From QWHO01 sp039809865 (lineage in GTDB: Bacteria > Vulcanimicrobiota > Xenobia > Xenobiales > QWHO01): a stretch of 64,000 nt of DNA. A program made the position numbers and the translations under genes. Location: positions 1 to 64,000 of the forward strand of contig JBDHVW010000041.1 of the NCBI GenBank assembly GCA_039809865.1. Reading direction: 5' to 3'. Below are positions 59,067 to 64,000 of this stretch, in pieces (the stretch's first letter is position 1; every line of letters begins with the position of its first letter). Below the pieces are notes generated by a model. The model ran no database searches. It saw nothing but the letters and a program-made list of their open reading frames with translations, and was not told the origin of the DNA.

Positions 59067-61046
59067 GTGCTCCTGCTGGTGGGCTTCGTGGTGCTGGCGA
59101 CGCTGGCCGCCAGCCTCATCATCGTGGAGCGGAGCGTGCTGGGCGAGACCCAGGTGCGGCTGGAGGCGGAGTTGCTCCAGTCGCTGAGCGGCTTTCGCCG
59201 CGACGAGACCTCCCGCTTCGAGCATCTGGTGACGCTGGCCGTGGCGCTCGAGAGCAATCCGAGCTTTCGCCGCGTCCGCACCGCGGGCGACCACGCCCAG
59301 CTGGTGGCCTTCCTCCGGGAGATCGAGGCCGACTATGACTGCGACCTGATCCTCACCCTCGGGCCCCAGGGTCGCTGCCAGGCCCGCTCGGACGAGACCG
59401 CGCCCCCCAACTATTCCCTGGCCACCATGCCGGGGGTCAAAGCCGTGCTGGAAGACTCGCAGGCGGCCGAATACTGGCAGGAGAGCGGGCAGCTCTACGA
59501 GGTCGCCATGGTGCCCATTCTGGGCGCCCGGGAGCGGGTGGAGGGCTGCGTCCTGGTGGGCAACCGCCTGGACCAGGAACGCATCGCCCAACTGGCGCGC
59601 GATGCCGGGTGCCCGCTGGCCATCATCAGCGCCGATCGCGAGTCGATGCGCAGTCCGGATGCCCCCACCCTGAGCCCCGAGATGCGGGCCCGGCTCCCCC
59701 GCCTGCGCCGCCCGACCGAGTCGGCCGAGCTTCGGCTGCCCAACGCGCTCGGGATCGTGGCGCCTCTGGGCCAGGTCGGCTCGGTCGTGCTCTACCGCGA
59801 CCTGGCCCCCACGCACGCGTTTCTCAAGCGCACGCGCATCGCCCTGGCGGGCATCGGGCTGATGATGCTGGCCCTGGCCATGGTGCTGAGCGCCCCCGTG
59901 GTGGGACGCGTCACCGAGCCCATGGAGCTTTTCCAGACCGTGTTCGGCAACGTCCCTGACGGCCTCTGCCATGTCGACCGCAACCTGGTCGTGCAGCAGC
60001 TCAACCCGGCCGGGTGCCGCCTGCTGGGGTGCACGGCCGAGAAGGCGATCGGCCGTCCGCTCGAGGAGCTGGCCGATTTTCGGCCGCCCGTCCGCATGGC
60101 GCAGGCGCGCGAGGAGGACGGCCTGATCGCTACGCGCGCGGGCGCCCCGTTCGCAGCGGCCTACGTCGTGGTCCCCATTCACGACGGGACCGGCGCGGTG
60201 GTGGTCTTTCGCGACATCGGGCCGGTCAAGGCCATGCAGCGCGAGCTCGTGGACGCCTCGCGCCTGGCCGGCATGGCCGACCTGGCCACCAGCGTGCTGC
60301 ACAACGTGGGCAACGCGATGAACAGCGTGAATGTCTCGAGCCATCTGTTGACCGAAAAGCTGGAGGATTCCAAGGTCAGCTCGCTGCTCAAGGCGGTGGA
60401 GGAGCTGCAAAAAGACCCGCGCGAGCTGGCCGAGTTCCTGACCGAGAACCCCAAGGGCCGCCGCCTGCCGGGCTTTCTGGCGCGCTTTGCCCAGCACCTC
60501 GAGGGGCTGGTGGGCTCGCTGGGCGACGAGACGAACCGGCTGCGGGGCCACGTGGACCACATCCAGCACCTGATCCGGGTGCAACAGTCGCACGCGCGGC
60601 ACACCGCCGAGGTGGCCGAGCCGTGTAACCTGGCCGAGATCGTGGAGCAGGCGCTGTCGATTTCGAGCCCGCCCGACGGCGTCGAGGTGGAGCGCGAGTT
60701 CGCGGCCCTGCCTCCGGTGCGGGTCGACCGTCACAAGCTGCTGGAGATCCTGGTCAACCTCATCCGCAACGCGCTGGAGGCGATGACCGAGTCGCCCCGG
60801 CTCACGCTGCGCCTGCGGCTCGAGGAGCCGGACACGGCCTGCATCGAGGTGCAGGACAACGGCATGGGCATCGCTCCCGAGAACCTGACCCGCATCTTCC
60901 AGACCCGCTTCACGACCAAGGCCGAGGGGCACGGGTTCGGCCTGCACAGCTCGGCCAACGCCGCCACCGAGCTGGGAGGGCAGCTGTCGGTGGAGAGCGC
61001 CGGGGTTGGGCGCGGCGCGACTTTCTTTTTGAGGCTTCCGGCCTAG
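59067..61046 (+). CDS. Sensor histidine kinase
   Basis: A 659-residue membrane kinase. N-terminal helix, an extracytoplasmic sensor region of about 220 residues, a second helix near 258-280, a PAS-like segment (VPDGLCHVDRNLVVQQLNPA) and the kinase core. The H-box is VLHNVGNAMNSVNVSS near 415-430, and the ATP-binding boxes are ILVNLIRNALEAM near 560, VQDNGMGIAP near 594 and TKAEGHGFGLHSS near 615. Start is uncertain: GTG 59067 is used, but an in-frame CTG at 59049 overlapping the regulator stop (CTGA) would add a basic MKLRHR, typical before the first helix. It pairs with the response regulator upstream. Confidence 0.9.
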   Translation: MLLLVGFVVLATLAASLIIVERSVLGETQVRLEAELLQSLSGFRRDETSRFEHLVTLAVALESNPSFRRVRTAGDHAQLVAFLREIEADYDCDLILTLGPQGRCQARSDETAPPNYSLATMPGVKAVLEDSQAAEYWQESGQLYEVAMVPILGARERVEGCVLVGNRLDQERIAQLARDAGCPLAIISADRESMRSPDAPTLSPEMRARLPRLRRPTESAELRLPNALGIVAPLGQVGSVVLYRDLAPTHAFLKRTRIALAGIGLMMLALAMVLSAPVVGRVTEPMELFQTVFGNVPDGLCHVDRNLVVQQLNPAGCRLLGCTAEKAIGRPLEELADFRPPVRMAQAREEDGLIATRAGAPFAAAYVVVPIHDGTGAVVVFRDIGPVKAMQRELVDASRLAGMADLATSVLHNVGNAMNSVNVSSHLLTEKLEDSKVSSLLKAVEELQKDPRELAEFLTENPKGRRLPGFLARFAQHLEGLVGSLGDETNRLRGHVDHIQHLIRVQQSHARHTAEVAEPCNLAEIVEQALSISSPPDGVEVEREFAALPPVRVDRHKLLEILVNLIRNALEAMTESPRLTLRLRLEEPDTACIEVQDNGMGIAPENLTRIFQTRFTTKAEGHGFGLHSSANAATELGGQLSVESAGVGRGATFFLRLPA

Positions 61047-62185
61047 TATTCGCTGAAGGGCCAGCGGGTCAGGTGCACGCTGACCGGACCGGCCGGGCGA
61101 ACATGGCGATAGATACGCTCGGCGATAAAGGGCGTGAAAGGCGCCGCCAGGCGCGCGGCCACCACCAGAGCCGGAAGGTCGGTGGCCATGCCGGGCACCC
61201 GGGACAGCTCCTTGAAGGCCAGTTGCACGTTGCCCGCGTCCAGGTGTTTGCCGATCCTGGCGGCGCTCTTGGCCAGCTTCTCGGCCAGCTTGCGGTCGGG
61301 CGGGTCGTCGCCCTGGGCGATCACCTGGCGGAACGCCTTCTCCATCGGTGCCAGGAAGCGCTCGGCGGTGCGCACGGCCGATTTGCCTTCCAGGTCCTTC
61401 TCGCCGGCGCACATGCAGACGCGCACGGCGTCGGCCCCCGCGGCCGGGACCGGGCCGGGTCGGGCGCCCAGAAAGCCCAGCCAGACCTCAACCGAGACCC
61501 CCCGGTCGGGAAAGACATCCTTGAGCTCGATGCCCTCGCCGCGCATCAGGTGATAGCGCAACAGCACGTCCTCGTCCAGGCGCACGCGCCAGGTCTCGGG
61601 TTTGCCGGCCACCGCCGGGGCGCCCAGGACGAATCTTCTTTTCGACGGGGTGGGGCGCTTCAAGAGGAGCATTTCGACGCGCTCACGCCGCCAGAACTCG
61701 GCGATCTCTTTCTCGTCCAGGGCTGCGGGCTCGGGTCCCGAGAAGGCTTTGACCGGGACCTCGGGGCGGGGGGCGATGGGCAGCCACCAGGGCTTCTTGG
61801 GCACGCCCTTGGGCTGGGAGGGAGGCTCCGGGGCGCGCACGCTGCGGGGGTGGTAAGTGCTGCCGCAAGCCTGGCAGACCAGGAATCTCTCGTTCCAGCC
61901 GTAGCCACTCTGGCCCGGCACCACGGGCTCGCCCTGGCACAGCACGCCGGGGCAGCCCGTTCGAGGGCAGCGGGGGCGCCCCGAGGGGTCGAGCAGGATC
62001 TGGGGACGTTCCTTTTCGGGCTTGGCGCCCTTGATCAGGGTGCCGGGGACGGTGCGGCAGTTCACGCAGATCTGGACCGAGAGGCCATGGGACGGGTCAT
62101 CCGCCCAGCCATAACCGGGCAAGCCCGGCTTCACATCGGTGTCCAGCTTGAATTCACGCCCTCCGCAAACAGGACAGGTCTCCAC
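61043..62185 (-). CDS. Zinc-ribbon protein with a LeuRS C-terminal-like domain
   Basis: A 380-residue protein without a class I catalytic domain. N-terminal zinc ribbons: CPVCGGREFKLD with CVNC, and CPRTGCPGVLC with CQACGS. The C-terminal half reads like leucyl-tRNA synthetase after the KMSKS loop: GADAVRVCMCAGEKDLEGKS and AERFLAPMEKAFRQVI recall GADTVRLY..PPEKDLEWS..GAYRFLNR, and AARLAAPFTPFIAERIYRH with LTRWPF ends like the anticodon-binding domain. No HIGH or KMSKS motif is seen. It may bind tRNA. GTG 62185 is the likeliest start; the 3' end overlaps the kinase gene stop by 4 nt. Confidence 0.65.
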   Translation of the reverse strand: METCPVCGGREFKLDTDVKPGLPGYGWADDPSHGLSVQICVNCRTVPGTLIKGAKPEKERPQILLDPSGRPRCPRTGCPGVLCQGEPVVPGQSGYGWNERFLVCQACGSTYHPRSVRAPEPPSQPKGVPKKPWWLPIAPRPEVPVKAFSGPEPAALDEKEIAEFWRRERVEMLLLKRPTPSKRRFVLGAPAVAGKPETWRVRLDEDVLLRYHLMRGEGIELKDVFPDRGVSVEVWLGFLGARPGPVPAAGADAVRVCMCAGEKDLEGKSAVRTAERFLAPMEKAFRQVIAQGDDPPDRKLAEKLAKSAARIGKHLDAGNVQLAFKELSRVPGMATDLPALVVAARLAAPFTPFIAERIYRHVRPAGPVSVHLTRWPFSEY

Positions 62186-62219
62186 CTTGGAGCATGTTCG
62201 TTGCTCGAGGGGCGGGAGC

Positions 62220-63419
62220 CTACAGGAAGCGGCGAGGGGAGCAGCCCTGAGGAAAACGGATCGTCTCGCCCAGCAACATGCGGGCCAGCATGTGGCCCGC
62301 GCCAACGCCCGCGCTCCACGATCGGGCGGCAAAACCGGTGGCCAGGTGCAGGCGAATATCGCCCGGCTGGGGACCGATCAGGGGCAGGCCGTCGCTGGTG
62401 TAGGTGTAGATCTTGGCCCAGCGGTGGGTGATCTCGAGGCCCGCGGTATCGGGTAGCCGCTCGTGCATGAGCCGCTCCAGGTGGCCCTGGAAGCCGCGGT
62501 CGAGCTCGAGCTTGTGGGTCTTCTCCTCCCAGCCCGAAGCCGGGTTGATGCCGGCCGCCAGGATGCCGCCGTCGGGCAGCGAGCGATAGACCTCGTGGCC
62601 GCGGTTGGCCGTGACGCAGACCGTGGTGCCCGACAGGCGAGCGGGGGCGGGAGCGGTGGCCAGGCACTGCCCGCGCACCGGGAAGAGCAGGCGATCCATC
62701 CCCGGACCCACCAGCTCGGCCAGTCCCGCGCCGGGGGCGAGCAGCACCACCTCGGCCTCGACCTGGCCGCGCTCGGTCTGCAGCAGCACGCCGGACACCT
62801 CGTCCAGCCCGAGTCCGGTCACCCGGGACATCTCGTAGAGCTTGCCGCCTTTGGCCAACAGGAGCTCGCCCAGGCGCTGGAGGGCGCGGGCCGGGTCGAA
62901 CGTCAGGGCGCCGGGCTGGTAGGTGGCGCCCGTGTTGCCCGCCACGGTGACCAGGTTGGTCGCCGCCCCGTCGCTCATCATGCGCGCCTGCAGGCCGTCG
63001 TCGGACATCTCGCGGATGCCCCGCTTCATCTCGTCGAACTCGGCGTCGTTGACAGCCAGCTCGAGCACGCCGCCCCGCTCGGCCTCTTCGGCCATCCAGC
63101 GCTCGAGGGCGTGCACGCCCTCCAGGGTGAGGTCCCACCAGGCTTTGGCGGCAGGACGCCCGAGGGCGGTTACCAGCGAGGCATAGTGCTCGCCCAGGCC
63201 AGGCAGGGCCACGCCGGGGCCCATCGCCTCACCCTGGGTGCCGAGCACGTCGGCCTCCAGCAAGACGACCTCGACCTCGTGCTCGGCCAGGGTGAGGGCA
63301 GCCGCCAGCCCGGACGGGCCGGCGCCCACGACGGCGACGTCGGCGTGAATTTTATCGCGCAGCGGGCCGCGCGTGGGTTGGGGTTGCGGCGTGAAGAGGG
63401 GTCGCGCCTCAACCAGCAC
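62220..63419 (-). CDS. FAD-dependent oxidoreductase, DAO family
   Basis: A 399-residue amine/hydroxyacid oxidase-like flavoprotein. The dinucleotide motif VAVVGAGPSGLAAALTLAEH lies near 30 and the FAD-binding LLEADVLGTQGEAMGPGVAL just after. Late motifs DGLPLIGPQPG and LATGFAARSWSAGVGAGHML match the DAO family. The substrate cannot be named. GTG 63419 was chosen; it overlaps the serS stop by 11 nt. The longer open frame runs into serS. Confidence 0.88.
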   Translation of the reverse strand: MLVEARPLFTPQPQPTRGPLRDKIHADVAVVGAGPSGLAAALTLAEHEVEVVLLEADVLGTQGEAMGPGVALPGLGEHYASLVTALGRPAAKAWWDLTLEGVHALERWMAEEAERGGVLELAVNDAEFDEMKRGIREMSDDGLQARMMSDGAATNLVTVAGNTGATYQPGALTFDPARALQRLGELLLAKGGKLYEMSRVTGLGLDEVSGVLLQTERGQVEAEVVLLAPGAGLAELVGPGMDRLLFPVRGQCLATAPAPARLSGTTVCVTANRGHEVYRSLPDGGILAAGINPASGWEEKTHKLELDRGFQGHLERLMHERLPDTAGLEITHRWAKIYTYTSDGLPLIGPQPGDIRLHLATGFAARSWSAGVGAGHMLARMLLGETIRFPQGCSPRRFL

Positions 63420-64000
63420 GCCGGAAGGTCTCCATGCTGCCCAGGTAGGGTCGCAGCGCGGTCGGAATGGTGAGGCTGCCGTCGGCATTCTGGTAGTTCT
63501 CCAGAATGGCCACCAGGGTGCGACCCACGGCCAGTCCGGAGCCATTGAGCGTGTGCACCAGCTCGGTCGGCTCGCCGGGAGCGTTGCGGAACCGGATGGC
63601 CGCTCGGCGGGCCTGGAAATCGGTGCAGTTGGAGCAGCTCGAGATCTCGATCCAGCGGTCTTGCGGCGGCGACCAGAACTCCAGGTCGTAGGTCATCGCG
63701 CTCGAGAACCCCATGTCGCCCGTGCAGAGCAGGACCACGCGGTGCGGGATCTCGAGCCGCTGCAGAATCGTCTCGGCGTTGCGGACCATCTTCTCCAGCT
63801 CGTCGAAAGACGTGTCGGGGTGGGAGTGCTTGACCATCTCCACCTTGTGGAACTGGTGCACCCGCACGAGGCCGCGCGTGTCTTTGCCGGCCGCGCCCGC
63901 CTCGGAGCGGAAGCACGGCGACCAGCCGCAGTAGTATTTGGGCAACTCGCTGCCCTCGAGGATCTCCCCCGCGTGGATGTTCGTGATGGGGACCTCGCTG
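63409..64000 (-). CDS. serS: Seryl-tRNA synthetase, C-terminal part (5' end beyond the window)
   Basis: The last 196 codons of serS are present; the frame is open to the window edge. Class II motifs are clear: TSEVPIT-like start (SEVPITNIHAGEIL), motif 2 SPCFRSEAGAAGKDTRGLVR with VHQFHKVEMV, EISSCSNCTDFQARRA, and motif 3 LNGSGLAVGRTLVAILENYQ. These bind ATP, serine and the tRNA acceptor end. The gene is followed with overlap by the FAD oxidoreductase. Confidence 0.95.
   Translation of the reverse strand, partial: SEVPITNIHAGEILEGSELPKYYCGWSPCFRSEAGAAGKDTRGLVRVHQFHKVEMVKHSHPDTSFDELEKMVRNAETILQRLEIPHRVVLLCTGDMGFSSAMTYDLEFWSPPQDRWIEISSCSNCTDFQARRAAIRFRNAPGEPTELVHTLNGSGLAVGRTLVAILENYQNADGSLTIPTALRPYLGSMETFRRAG

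Overview
The window is high-GC, gene-dense bacterial DNA with about 60 protein genes. Two of them are cut by the window edges: a giant LysM protein at the left and serS at the right. No rRNA, tRNA, CRISPR array, IS element or phage was seen. Many starts are GTG or TTG, and many neighbouring genes share 4-nt ATGA/GTGA/TTGA stop-start junctions. The mix of type II secretion/type IV pilus-like parts, CHASE2-cyclase and HD-GYP signalling, FecR-like exported proteins, an RsbV-like STAS protein and several enormous secreted proteins suggests an uncultured, didermal lineage. Vulcanimicrobiota (Xenobia) or a Myxococcota-like group are guesses only; no marker gene here settles it.

Layout. 1-5786 (-): a giant repeat-rich LysM protein. 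6046-7679 (+): a ferritin-like protein and an HTH-nuclease fusion. 7858-14332 (-): a small secreted protein and a 1985-residue alpha-2-macroglobulin. 14407-19856 (-): a zinc-ribbon membrane protein, a small secreted protein, three pilin-like proteins and GspF. 19944-23386 (-): a microviridin/graspetide operon. 23425-28953: a short repeat protein, an unknown protein, malate/lactate dehydrogenase, ferredoxin-NADP reductase, an orphan + strand gene and a sirtuin. 29571-32180 (+): a metallopeptidase, three copies of a 160-bp intergenic repeat and a PilP/secretin-like protein. 32293-43698 (-): membrane and exported proteins including a four-member paralog family, a VapBC-type toxin-antitoxin pair, and an acyl-CoA ligase with an alpha/beta hydrolase. 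43773-49407 (+): proline dehydrogenase, SppA, an ABC exporter pair, a YtxH-like protein, a STAS protein and a LexA-like repressor. 49573-61046 (+): two FecR-like proteins, a CHASE2 cyclase, a cNMP-binding HD-GYP protein, GspE, a GAF-HD-GYP protein, a response regulator and a histidine kinase. 61043-64000 (-): a LeuRS-tail-like zinc protein, a FAD oxidoreductase and serS.

The most exciting system is the graspetide operon. One precursor carries a microviridin leader motif (PFFGQFLTGQ) followed by 15 tandem copies of the microviridin core T-x-K-[FY]-P-S-D-x-E-[DE], joined by glycine-rich linkers. Two ATP-grasp ligases follow immediately; they resemble MvdC (lactam-forming) and MvdD (ester-forming). 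Every core keeps all six crosslinking residues, while the residue that sets protease specificity in known microviridins varies (Q, L, M, A, K). The likely product is a glycine-hinged string of tricyclic protease-inhibitor heads with mixed specificity. No transporter, maturation protease or acetyltransferase is adjacent; type II secretion-like genes lie directly downstream and a protease-trapping alpha-2-macroglobulin lies beyond them.

Other notable points are a LexA homologue that has lost its Ser/Lys dyad and Ala-Gly cleavage site, a free-standing LeuRS C-terminal paralog with zinc ribbons, an HTH-DUF559-like nuclease fusion, and a cyclic-nucleotide/HD-GYP block built around the GspE gene.
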